64,000 bases of DNA from Cyanophora paradoxa (taxonomy: Eukaryota; Glaucocystophyceae; Cyanophorales; Cyanophoraceae): assembly GCA_004431415.1 (NCBI GenBank), contig QPMI01000100.1, forward strand, positions 290,908 through 354,907, in the 5' to 3' direction. Below, piece by piece: positions 53,098-64,000 of this stretch. The position numbers were made by a program, and so were the translations under genes. Position 1 is the stretch's first letter. Each line of letters opens with the position of its first letter. The notes under the pieces were generated by a model. That model saw only the letters and a list, made by a program, of their open reading frames with translations. It was not told where the DNA came from and did not search any database.

Positions 53098-56000
53098 CCG
53101 GGCGCGGGCCCGGGCCTAGGTCCGGCCCCGAGCGGCGCGGGCGCGGGCAGAGGCCTAGGCCAAGGCCTAGGTCTAGGCCTGGGCCTGGGGCTAGGTCCGG
53201 CCGGGCGAGCGCGCATGCGCACCGACCATCTGGTTGACCGGGTTGTCCTCCACCTGCGCCGCCCCGCCCGAGGCGTGAGGGCGCGCGGCGGCGGCGGCGG
53301 CGGCGGCGGGGCGCGCCGGCGCCCCGCGCACCACGAGGATGTCTGTGGTGCGCCGGCGCTTCTCGGCGGGGCCGCCCCCGCCGCCGGGGCCCGCCCCGCT
53401 CGAGAGGGCCGCCCGGCCCGAGCCCGCCGCGCGTCTTGGAACCCTCCGCGGGGAGCCTGTCGTCGGACGAGGGCGCCTCTCCGCCGTCCACTTCCGCGAG
53501 CCTCGCGTCTCCGCCCCGGCCCCGACCCGGCCCCGCCCCGCCGCCCTCGTCGGGCGGGTGCGGCTCGCGGTGGGGCGCGCCGCGGCGAACGAGCTCGAGA
53601 GCGACTGCGCGGGCGAAGCGCTCCTGGGGCACGGGCTTGTAGAGGCAGGCCACGCGGCTCGGGCAGCGGTCCTTGTCGAACTTGGACTCGGTGCGGAGGA
53701 CGGCGAGCGCGGGAGCTCCGCCAGGGCCGGCGGGGCGCCGGGCCCGCCAGTGGGCCCGCCTCGAGCAGCGCGAGCGCCCCGTCGACGCTCCCGTCGACGA
53801 CGGCGAAGGAGACGGGGGCGCCCTCGGCGGCGATGCGGCGCAGCAGCGGGGCGAGCTCCTCGGGGCGCCCGCAGGGGCCGCCTCCACGCCGGCCTCGGCG
53901 AGGTAGCGGCCCAGCAGGCCGGCGACGAAGGGCCGGGCGAGCACGGCGGCGACGGGGCGCCCGCCGGGGCCCCGGAGTCGGGAGGGCCGGCGGGGCGCGC
54001 GGCCGCGAGTCCGGCGCGTAGGCCATCGCGACGGTGAAGTAGAACGTGGACCTGGCGCCGCGTCACGCGAGGCCGGGGAGTCGGAGGTGAGGGGGAGGGG
54101 AGGGGAGGGGGAGCGGACCCCTTGCCGAAGTCGGATTGGACAGAGATGGTGCCTGCGCCGTGCGCGGCGGCGCTCTCGGGCTCCTGGCCGGCGCAGTGCG
54201 AGACGATCGTCTTCGAGATGGCGAGGCCGAGGCCGGAGCCCTCCCAGCGCCGCGAGAAGGAGCTGTCCACCTGCGCGCCGGTACCCCGCCCCGCCGGCCT
54301 CTGACGTCAGAGGGCGACGCTCCGGAGGCGCCTGCGCGGGGCCGGCGGGGCGGGCGGCCTGCGAGAAGCGCTGGAAGAGCTTGGGGAGGTCCTCCTGCTT
54401 GATCCCTACCCGGTGTCCTCCACCTGGAACCGCAGCACGAACTCCGTCCTGCCGCCCCGCGGCCCGCCGCCCGCCCATTCGGACGGAGCTCCGGGAGGGC
54501 GCGGCTCGGGGGCCGGGGGCCGGGGCGGGGCGGCACCGGACGTCGGCGACGAGCTCGACGGAGATGAGGACGTGCCCGTCGGGGCGGGCATGCGAGCTGA
54601 ACTTGATCGCGTTGGACACCAGCTGCGCGGCCGGCGTCGGGTCGGGCGAGGCCAGGCGGGGGCCCGCGGCGAGGCGGGCGGGCGCACGTTCATGATGACT
54701 TGCTTGAGCCTCGTCTGGCCGAGCGGGCGGGGGCGGGGCCGGTCGGTCGGGGCAGGGGGGGTGGAGGGGGCGGGCGGGCGCACGGGGTCGCCCATGGCGC
54801 GGAGCGGGCAGCGGGGGTCGATGTGGGAGCCGATCTCGAGGCCGTTCTTGTACGCGGAGACGGAGGAGGCGGCCACGCAGTCGTTGACGACGCCGGCGAC
54901 GTCGAACTCGACGCGCTCGAGCTTGACGGCCCCGGACTCGAGGCCCGAGAGGTCCAGGAAGTTGTTGATGATGCGCAGCAGGTGCTCGGCCGACTGGTGG
55001 ATGGTGCGCGCCGTCTGCGCCTGCTGCTCCGTGAGCGGGCCCGAGTCGAGCAGCAGCTCCGAGAGGCCGATGATGGCCCCGCAGGGCGTCCGCAGCTCGT
55101 GGCTCGTGTTCGCCAGCAGCGTGTCCTTGGCACGGTCTGCCGTGCAGCTCAGCGGCGCAGCTCAGCGGGGCGCAGCTCAGCTCAGCGGACCGAGGACGGC
55201 GAGGGAGCGGTTCTTCTCCTCGAGCTCGCGGTTGTAGAGGCGCAGGTCCTCGTGCAGCGTCGCGTTCAGCATCGAGACCGCCAGCTGCGCCCCGCCTCAT
55301 GATCAGGCCCCCGAGGTCCGCAGAGACAGGGCGGGGCCCACCTGGGCGGCGAGGAGCTGGAGGAGCTCGACGCGCTCGAGGCTGAAGGCGCCCGCCATGA
55401 AGCGGTTCTCCAGGTACAGCGCCCCCATGACCTTCTGCTGGTGCATCTGCGCCACCCAGCTCACGGGAGAGCGGGCGGGGCGCGGGCGCGGGGGCGGGGC
55501 GGGGCGGCGCGGCGGGGCGCACGACGGGTACGCAGAGGACGGAGCGGAGGGCGTTGCGCTGCACGTGCCCGCACGACACGAAGTTGCCCTGCGCCGCGTT
55601 GGAGGGGGGGCCTCGGGGGTGGCGCCGCCGCGGCGGGCCGCGGCGGGGCGGGGCGGTGCCCCGGCGGGCGGGTACGGGCGCGCACCTGGGCGCAGGCGTT
55701 GTCGAGGAGTACGTATTCCTCGGTCCGGATCACGTACTGCGGGAGGGGGCGCGCGGGACCCGGATCGGATCGGATCGGATCGGATTGGATCGGAGGAGGA
55801 GAGGCCGCGGGGCGGCCGGCCGGGCGGCGGGCCGGGCCGGGCCGGGGCGGGCGCGGGCGCAGGCGCGGACCTGCACGATGGCGTGGGAGACGTTGCGGTA
55901 CTGCGCAAGCGGCTTGTCCACGCAGCGGATGTCCACCGCCGCCCGCCGCCCGCCCTCCCCGCCCTCCGCCTCCCGCCCGCCCTCGGAGTGCAGGTGCATC

Positions 56001-59000
56001 ATATCAACCTGCGAGAGCGAGCACGCGGGGGGGCGTGCCGTCTCAGCGCGCGCGCGCAGTGCGCCGGCCTCAGCGCATCAGAGGGAGGCAAGGGGGAGGG
56101 GGGTACCTCGCCCTCGACGCGGACGCAGAAGAGGGAGGCGAGGCCCGCGGACGCCGGGGCCTGCTCGTGCCGGCAGTGCTTGCTGCGCGCCAGCACCAGC
56201 CGCGCCACCGTCTGCGCCCCGCCCCGCCTCAGCTTCGCGAGCGTGTGTGTGTGTGTGCGCGCGCGCCGCGCCGCGCCGCGCCGCACGCGCACCGCGCCGG
56301 CGTTCTCCATGACGATGAGCTGGGGCGGCGGCGGCGCTGAGGAGGAGGCGGGCGGGCGGGCGGGGCGGCGGCGGGCGGGCGGGGGCGGACCATGAGCTTG
56401 GAGAGGAGGGCGTCGAGGTCCGACTCCGTTGCGAGCGCGAGCGCCGAGCGCACAACGGTGAGGATGTCCACCGTCGACGCCGTCGCCCGCGGCGCGCTCG
56501 CCGGCGCCCCCGAGCCGGAGCCGAAGCCCGAGCCGGAGCCGGAGCCTGAGCCCGAGCCGCCCGTCGCCGCGGCGGCGGCGGCCGGGGAGTGCGCCGGGCG
56601 CTCGGACGAGTCGGAGGAGGACTTGTCGCCCCCCCTGGAGCGGGAGCGGGAGGCGGAGCCCGTGGAGGCGTTCCTGGGGGCCTTGGCGTACACGAGGGCG
56701 TCCCGGAGCTCCGCGTGCTGGCTCAGCAGCAGCGTGACCTTGGTGCGCGCGCCCCACGCGCTGTAGTCCTTCACCGCCTCCTTCAGGTAGTGCAGCCCGG
56801 CGCCCCGAACGCCGGCCGCCAGGCAGAGGGAGGCGGCGAGCTCGTGCGCCAGGGCCGAGACCTGCAGCGCCTGCGAGTCGCGCGCCGCCCGCGCCGCCGC
56901 CTCGTAGCGCCCGAGCAGCGGCCCGAGGGCGGCGCGGGGGCGTCGGGCCCGCCAGCGCCCGCTCGCGCTCTGCGTCGAGGAAGAGGGCGCGGCAGCGGAA
57001 GTCGGCGCAGTGATCCGCGTACTCCTCGAGCCGCGCGACGAGCGCCGCCGCGCGCGCCGCCGCCTCCGCCCGCTCGCCCTCCCCCAGCGGCGCCGGCGCC
57101 TCGGGGCCCGGCCACACGCCCAGCCGGCACGTCGTCTCCGCGAGGCCTGCGCGCGTGCGCGTCGCCAGGGGGGCGGAGGCCTAGGCGGGGCGTGCGCGCG
57201 GACCCTGGAGGAAAGGCTCCTCGAAGCTGAAGATGACGCCGGGGGTGTCGCCGACCGCGGCCCGGAAGCTCGGCAGCAGCGCCGCCGCCTCCCGCAGGCG
57301 GCCCAGCACAACAAGGGCCACGAAGCGGAAGGAGAGGTACGCCGAGCGGCAGTAGGGCCCCGCGCCGCCATCTCCGGCCCCATGTCCGCCCCCGCGACCA
57401 TCGCGTCCACGTCGCTCTGCCCGCTCTGCGCCGCCAGGGGCCCCCGCCCGCCCGCCTGAGCCAGCGCCGGCGGCGGGGCGGAGGCGGCGGGGCGGCTCGC
57501 CTCGAGGAGGCGGACGTGCGCCGCGGCGGCGTCGAAGGAGACCTCAAGCTCCAGGTTCACGCACTTGCGAACGAAGGGCTTCAACTCGACCACTGCGCGC
57601 GCGGGGTGCGGCGTGAGGGGGGTGGAGCCAACAGGGGGAGGCCTAGGGAGCCAGCGGGCCGGGGGCGCGGGGCCGGGGGCGGCGCACTGGTCTCGTGCAT
57701 GTCGCCGAGGGGCACGCCGGCGAAGAAGGACATCCAGAGCTGCTGGTTGATGGAGTAGAGGGCGTTGTTGAGGTCCCCCGCCCGCTGCGAGAGCCGCGCA
57801 GCCTCCGCCATGGGCTGAATGCCCGCCAGCCAGTTCGACCCGACCGGGAAGGAGCAGAGGACGCACATGAGCACGCGGCCCCTGCGCCCCGCGGGGGTGT
57901 GAGAAGGGAAGGGAGGGGGGGGAGAAGGAGAGGGGTGGGTGCACCGGAGGAAGTCGGAGGTGCACGCGCCCTCGCGGTCGATGACGGCGAGGCAGAGGCG
58001 GCGCATGCAGACAGCCCCCTCGTAGTCCTTGCGGATGCCGGCGAGGATGAAGACCATGTAGGCGTACCAGGAGACGGCCGCCGCGTTGCCCCCGCGCTCG
58101 ATGCAGAGCCGCACGAGGCTCGCCGCCAGCACCTGGTACGGCCCGATCGCCGCTGCACGGGGCGTCAGCGACGGGGCGGGGCGGAGCGGGCGGGCCGCGC
58201 ACTCGAAAGGTACATAACCGCTGCGGCGACGGCGGGGGGACGTCAAGCCAGGCTCAGCGCAATGGAGGGGGCGGGTACAGCACACACACATGACCTCGAG
58301 CAAGGCGAACAGGAGCAACGTGAACTCGTCGTCCTGGCTCTGGGTGAAGATGATAAGGGGCGCAGGGCGCGGGGCGGGGGGGGGGGGGGGCGGGGGAGTG
58401 AGGGGGGAGGGGGGGGGGGGGGCGGGGCGGGACGGCGGCGCACGGGGTGGCCGGCGACGAACGCGTCTAGGTCGGCATCGACGCCGCGCGCCTCCCAGGC
58501 GCGCCACATGGCCCCGTACGCCTCGTCGATGCGGGCCTGGGGCACGGTCCCGTCCTCCCCCCGCCCGATCTCGATGCCGAACTCGCGCACGACGGCCTGC
58601 GCTCGCTCCACGACCTCCGCGAAGCGGTTGGCGGTGGAGAGCACGTTGACGCGCAGGCGGAAGGCGTCCAGCTTCTCCCGCAGCGAGGCCGCCCGCCCCT
58701 CGATGTAGCTCAGGTGCTCGTCCGCCGCCCCGATGTTCTGGCACAGGTACTCCGACTCGGCGAGGCGCAGCAGGAGCCGCGTGCTCAGGCCCCGCGACGC
58801 ATCTGCGAGGTCCAGGTCCCCCTGCCGCTCCCGCAGATCGGCGTGCCGGATCGGGCGCTGCTCGGGGGGCGCGGGTGCCCCCTCCTGCGGCTCCCGGTCC
58901 GCGGGAGGAGGGCCCCCCGGGAGGCCGTAGAGCGCCCGGACGCCGGCCTGTTGCGGGGGCGGCGCGGTGAGAAGGGGGTGGGGCGGGCCGGGGAGGGAGG

Positions 59001-62000
59001 GGCGGGAGGAAAGGGGTAGGGGGTACGTGTACCTCGAAGTAGGAGCGGGCGGCCTCGTGGGCAGTGGAGGTGAAGGCCTTTGCGCCGGCCTGCAGGTTGA
59101 GCTCCGCGAGGCAGCATCGCTCCTCGGAATCGTCGATGAGCGCAGCGCCCCGGTTGTAGTGCGCCACCACCTGGCGGGCACGGTACAGTGGGTGGGCGGG
59201 CGCGCCTCAGCGGCGCCGGCGCGGCACGCGCGCGCGCGCGCGCCTCGAAGATGTTGTCCTCTTCGTTGTCTCCGCGGGCTTCCCGCATTTTGGAGGGGGC
59301 CTCTTCGACGAGCGAGCGCGCCGCCAGGAGCCGCCGCCCGATGCGGAGGTGCAGAGCCGGCAGCTCCTCTGGCGCCACCAGAACTGGAAGGACGAAGCAG
59401 GTTCCATTCGGGAAAAGAAAGGAGAGGAAACTTCTTATCAGGGCGCACGGGCGGCGGCCTGCTGCACGCGGTCGTGCACGAAGCGGTACGTCTCCGCGCC
59501 CACGGAGACGATCAGGCGCTTGTGGATCGCCTCCGAGACCGCCGACTGCGCCGCCCCGGCCCGCGGGTGAGGGGCTAAGTAGAGGCGGAGAGGGAAGAAG
59601 AAGAGGAAGAAACACGGGAAACCGGCGAAAATTCGAAAACCGATTTTAAAAAAAATCATCCGGCGAAAGCCATAGCCGCCGATAGCAAGAGAATTCTTCT
59701 TTCGCGTTATCTATGTCTCCTTTGATTCCCATGGCTTATCTAGATCTTAAAAAGCGTCCTTCTCTCCATGCAGCTCGTGTTTCTTTGGGCCGCGCCCCTT
59801 CTCGCTGTCCCCGACCGCACCATGATGGCCTCTTGGGGCCGGGCGGCCGTGACGGCGAGCAGGGGGACCTCGAAGGCGTTGCCGAACATCGAGGCGAGCT
59901 TGAGTATCTCCTGCGCCGCCGGCGAGAGCTGCGAGATGTACGAGACGAGCATGTCCACGACGTTGTCCGTGTAGCTGCGCCCCGCGCCCAGCGCCGGAGC
60001 GCGTCAGTACAGGAAAGAAAGGAACGGCCCGCCGGGGGCGCCTCGGCTCACTTCATTTGCTCGATGTCGGAGACGTTCCAGTGCCAAGCCCCGGTCTGGT
60101 AGTCGATCTTGATCTTCTCTTGGCTGTAGAGCGTGTCCAGGAAGCTGCGGATAAAGACTGGGCAGGGCAGTGTGCGCGTGAGATGGATGCGACGGCGTGG
60201 GGGTGGGCGGGGGCCGGGGCGGCGCACAGGGGTTGCCGTCGGTCTTGGAGTGGATGAGGCGGGCGAGCTGGTCCGAGGCGGCGGCCTCGCAGCGCAGCGT
60301 CGCCGCCAGGAAGCCGTTCACGTCCTCCACGCTCAGTGGGCCCACGTCGATGTCCTGCCCCCGCCCCGCCCAGTCAGCGCTGGAAATCCCACGAGACGTG
60401 CGAGCGAGATTCGGAGGTCTAGGCCGAACAGGCCAGGGGCCCGTTCAGCTCTAGATCTCCGATCTCCGATCCATTCTCCCATCTCGCGGAGCGGAGGCGG
60501 AGGAGAAGACAGGGCGCACGTAGATGGGTACGCCGCTGGAGCGGATCTCGTCGATGGCGAGGGCCATCGGGTGCGACGGCCGCACCTCGTTGCTCCGGCT
60601 GCATGACCAGGCTAGGCCCACGGCAGCGGGCGCCGCTAGACAAGGACGGGCGCACCAGGCGCAGATGAGGAGACATTCCATGGAGGGCCAGGTGGCGAGG
60701 CGGCGGATCTGGGCGCCGCGCGGCTCGGCGCGGCGCGGCGCGGCTCGGGCGGGGGCGGGGCGGGGCGGGAGGGAGGAAAGGGCGGCGGAGGCGGCGCACG
60801 AGCTTGAGGGAGGCGGTATCGGCCCACTGCATGTCGCTGCGGGTGGTCCGGATCCCTCAAGAGACGTCGAGGGCGAGAAGCTTAAGGGTGGAATGGGGCG
60901 CACTCGAGGAAGACGACGAGGGGGTACAGGGACTCGAGGAGCTGGCAGACGGTGGTGGTGAGGCGCAAGGCGGTCTCGGCCGGCGGGAGCGGCGGGACGG
61001 GCGCGAGCTCGACGCCCGCGGCCGCCGTGCCCAGCAGGTGCCTGGCCTCCGGGACGAGGTCGACGAGGACCGAGGCGTTCTCGCCGAGCGCCGTGACGAT
61101 GCGCGGCTGGACGGCGAGCAGCCGCTCGTTGTCCGCGAGCAGCTGCTCGGGGGGTGAGAGGGGTGGGGGGGGAAGGGAGGGGGGGTAGGACCTGCTGGAC
61201 GAGGCCGACGATGGCGGCGATGATGGCGCTGTAGGGGCGCGACGCGCACGTGTTGTGGTCATACTTGCCCCGCAGGAAGACCACAGGCAGCTCCGTCGCA
61301 ACGTCCTGCGCGCGAGCGCGGCCCCCGCTTGGCGCCCGCCCCTCCCGTCGTCGGCGTCCCGGCCCTCCCCGCCCACCTGGACGAAACGGAGAACGAGGCC
61401 GGTCTTGCCGATGCCGGAGACGCCGCGGATGACGAGCACGCCGCGGCGCGCCGGCTGCGATGTCGCCAGCGCGCCGGCGCGGCGGAGGAGCACCGAGGTC
61501 TCCCGCGCCGGGCTCCCCTCCTGCGAGGCGGCCGACGACGCCGAGTCCTGCGCCCCTTCCGGCGAGGGGCCGCTGTGGCGGCGGCCCGCGGCCGAGTGGC
61601 GGCGGGAGGAGCCGCCGATCGCCGGGGCGCTGCAGCTGCGCCGCTCGATCTTGCGGTTGATCTCGTCGAGGGACCCGAAGACGGCGACCAAGGCGGCGGC
61701 GAGCTGGCCGACGAGGCGCTCGCGCCCGTACAGCCGCGTCGAGAGCTGCAGCGTGCAGGGAAAGTCCCGCGACGCCAGCTGCCCCGAGAGTGAGCGAGCG
61801 CGAGCATCCCGTCGCGATCGCGGGACGAGAGGGCGTGCCTTGAAGGTGCTGATGATGCCGGGCCCCGAGCGGAGCTGCGCGTAGCAGTTCGAGAGGTCCT
61901 CTCGGACGCCGTACGCCGACTGGTATCGGTCGTCCGGCGACTTCTCCATCAGCTGCGCGCCCGTCGACGTCAGCCCCGCGCAGCGCTCCCCCTTGCCTTT

Positions 62001-63721
62001 CTCAACTACGCTCGCCTTCTCCACGATGGCGCTGATGACTTCCGGGATCTCGGGCCTGCGCGGGGTCGCGTCGGCCCAGGGCGGCCCCGGCCCGGCCCGG
62101 CCGCGACGCCCCGGCCTGCGCACCGGATCACGCAGACGGGGGTCGCCTTGCGGGCCAGGTGCCCGTGTATGATCGACAGGGAGTCTCCGCTGCCGGCACG
62201 TCCCGTTGGCGCGGGCGGCGCACATGAACAGAAGGGGAAAGGCGTAGGAGGGGTTGGGGGTGGGGGGTGAGGGGGGGGGGGGTGGATAAAAAAAGGAGGG
62301 GGAGGGGGGGGGGGCGTGGTGCACGTGAATGGGAGGTGCCCCACCATGCACTGGTAGAAAGTGACTGCGGGGAGGGAGGGGGCATGAGGGGCGCGCGCGC
62401 AGGCTGCGCTGCGATCTGCAGGGGGCCGGGAGCACCGCCCAGGCTGTAGAGGTCGGAGCGCTGGTTCACGATGCCGTGGATGCGCTTCGTCTGCTCGGGC
62501 GCCATGTACGCCAGGCTGGGGAGGGCGTCGGCGTCGGCGGAGGCGCCGGGCGGGGCGGAGCGGGGCGGGGCGGGGCGGTAGGGACGGTAGGGGCCGGGGG
62601 ACGCGCCTTCCCTCCATGTCGCTCTGGATGTACGAGTCCTGGATGTAGCCGGCAAGGCCGAAGTCGGCCAGCCGCACGCGGCTCTCCTCCGGGCCGTCCA
62701 GGTTCACGATCACGTTCCCCGCCTTCACTGCGCAGCGCGCCCCGTGCGTGCGCGCTCAGCTGGCGCGGGGCAGGGCGGCGGAGGCGGAGCCTCGGGGGCG
62801 GGCGGGCCCGGACCGTCCCTGTGAATGACGTTGGCGCCGTGGACGACGCCGAGCGCCGTCGTAAGCTGTATGGCGATGGGCAGGAAAACACCCAGCGACA
62901 TCGGCTTCCCGTTCACGAGCCCGTCCAGCGAGCGGCCCCCGATGTCCTGCTCCCCCGCCGCCCCCGGCCCGCTCGGCCCCCGCGCAACGCGCGCAGGCGG
63001 GCGGGGGGTCGGGGCGCGAGCCTCCATGACAATCGCTGCGGTGCTGGAGGATACCGCCAGCTCATAGGCCTTCATGACGTACGGCCCCGCCACGACAGTC
63101 TGCGCAGGCGCCGCCCCCGTGAGCCGCGCATGGCGGCGCCTCCCCTCGAGCGAACCATAATGCTGAACTCGCGCTTGAGTTTCTGCGACGGGCTTGACAG
63201 TCAGAAACGCGGGGCTAGAGCTGGCGGCGGCGGCGGGCGCCTGTAGGTTCGGGTAATCGCTGCGGAAGACGTCAGGGGCAGAAAGCGAGGATTTGACACG
63301 GAATCACGCACTAGAAATCTTCATTGAGCTTTTTGAGGACAACAGCCATGCCTGTGCCGCGGTGTCGGCCAACGCCGCGGCGGTTGCGTCGCGGACGAAC
63401 CATCCGACGCGCGAACGGCCCGGATCAGCATTCTGTTGCGGCGCTCGCAGACCACCTGGAAACGCGCAAGCGTCAGGAGGCTCGCGCGCGGGGTTGCGAA
63501 GCCTGCAGAGGGCTCGCCTCCGTCGTTACGTAGCCTGCGCATGCGGCAACGAGCGTCACGCACGGGAAGGCGCACTGAAACAAGGAGACACATGATGGAC
63601 CTGGGAAGGAATCCATTATCACGACGTTTTCTTGTGGAAATGCGCAGGCGTTCGAAGCTGCGCGAGGCGCTCAAGTTCAGCCGCCCTCGCGGCTCGCCTC
63701 GTTCGCCACCTTCGCTGTAAG
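52258..63721. repeat. Right arm of the 11-kb inverted duplication
   Basis: Reverse-complement partner of 34473-45647. At its outer end the 21-bp terminal word GTTCGCCACCTTCGCTGTAA(G) occurs twice, at 63701 and 63728, where the left arm has it once. Confidence 0.92.
52362..63616 (-). pseudogene. Hybrid Ser/Thr kinase, ATPase, GAF, histidine kinase, receiver (copy B), frameshifted
   Basis: Paralogue of copy A in mirror orientation, with the same exon order from VVLKKLNEDF at the 5' end to the receiver and a stop at 52362-52364. Ser/Thr kinase (HRD, VKAGNVIVNLDGPEES, LADFGLAG, YMAPEQT), ATPase (GVSGIGKTG, DMQWAD in other frames), GAF (VMGALYLENRFMAGAF), LLANTSHELRTPCG and the REC motifs are all present. 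In the histidine-kinase ATP-binding G1 box, copy A has CACCGGGGTAGGG and copy B has CACCGGGTAGGG at 54406-54411. The reading becomes VEDTG-stop, removing the F and G2 boxes and both receivers. If the lost base is a sequencing error in the G run the gene is intact; otherwise it could make a truncated protein ending after the H box. Start: ATG 63616 mirrors copy A and is tentative. Confidence 0.75.
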
Positions 63722-64000
63722 CTGTCCGTTCGCCACCTTCGCTGTAAGTCGACGTCGGTGGGACGGCAGCGATCAAGTTAGGCAGCTGCAGGCTGCGAGC
63801 CCCTAGGCGGCTGGGCCTGGATATGCATGGAACGACATTCGGCCTTTCAAGCTGATTTTGACCAATCCGCGAGCTTTTGACTTGGGGGGTGACTTAAGCT
63901 TAGGGTAGAACGCAAATTCTGACTCTTTGTGGGTACGGCGAGCCTGAACGAAGCGCACCGTACCCGAGGCGCCGGCGCCGCGACGTTCGGATCCGAGCCA
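63722..64000. other. Flank beyond the right arm
   Basis: A second copy of the 21-bp arm-end word is at 63728-63748. After that the sequence has no counterpart at the left arm's outer flank. No gene is supported in these 280 bases. Confidence 0.5.

Noticed and set aside
53057-55579. 840-codon open frame on the minus strand
   Set aside because: It mixes exons of the kinase with translated introns and with exons in the wrong frame; the real exons are those giving HELRTP, LVSNAIKFSS and the receiver motifs after splicing.

Overview
The window is nuclear DNA from a GC-rich, intron-dense, flagellated microbial eukaryote. The evidence is spliceosomal introns of about 40 to 300 bp in nearly every gene, eukaryote-only gene families (kinesin-3, DNA polymerase eta with a UBZ finger, a Rotatin-like centriole protein), extreme GC at third codon positions, and the absence of operons or ribosome-binding sites. 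A haptophyte- or pelagophyte-like alga fits the composition and the intron style, but nothing here fixes the taxon. Gene models below were spliced by eye, so exon edges and first exons are less certain than domain calls. All positions come from direct reading; no database search was run.

Layout. 1-2460: a relic block made of a copied piece of the polymerase eta gene (72-1012) joined to a copied piece of the Rotatin-like gene (1013-2400), both minus. 3365-7324: Rotatin-like gene (minus). 7.5-8.6 kb: weak plus-strand coiled-coil/membrane gene. 8.7-9.9 kb: palindrome-rich non-coding DNA. 9966-12957: polymerase eta (minus). 13224-14730: putative type II membrane glycosyltransferase (plus). 15098-15894: TIGR04282/DUF2064 glycosyltransferase (minus). 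16389-21242: kinesin-3 (minus). 21431-23524: MFSD6-like transporter (plus). 23705-25424: EF-hand protein (minus). 25455-29280: LRR, coiled-coil, Sfi1-like protein (plus). 29.4-34.4 kb: repeat-rich intergenic DNA.

The right half is an inverted duplication of about 11 kb per arm (34473-45647 and 52258-63721) around a 6.6 kb spacer. Each arm carries one very large hybrid signalling kinase: a Ser/Thr kinase, an AAA-type ATPase, a helical/TPR-like region, a GAF domain, a histidine kinase, a degenerate receiver and an intact receiver. The two genes point tail-to-tail into the spacer. The left copy reads intact through every motif I could check. The right copy has a one-base loss in the ATP-binding G1 box that creates an immediate stop. 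The spacer holds an AT-rich island, a 0.9 kb segment bounded by 18-bp direct repeats, and minisatellites.

Functionally, the kinesin-3, the Rotatin-like protein and the LRR/Sfi1-like protein suggest flagellar/centriolar biology, polymerase eta suggests UV-lesion bypass, and the hybrid kinases suggest stress or environmental sensing. Genes are tightly packed and often divergent (start codons 30 bp and 188 bp apart), so shared promoters are likely.
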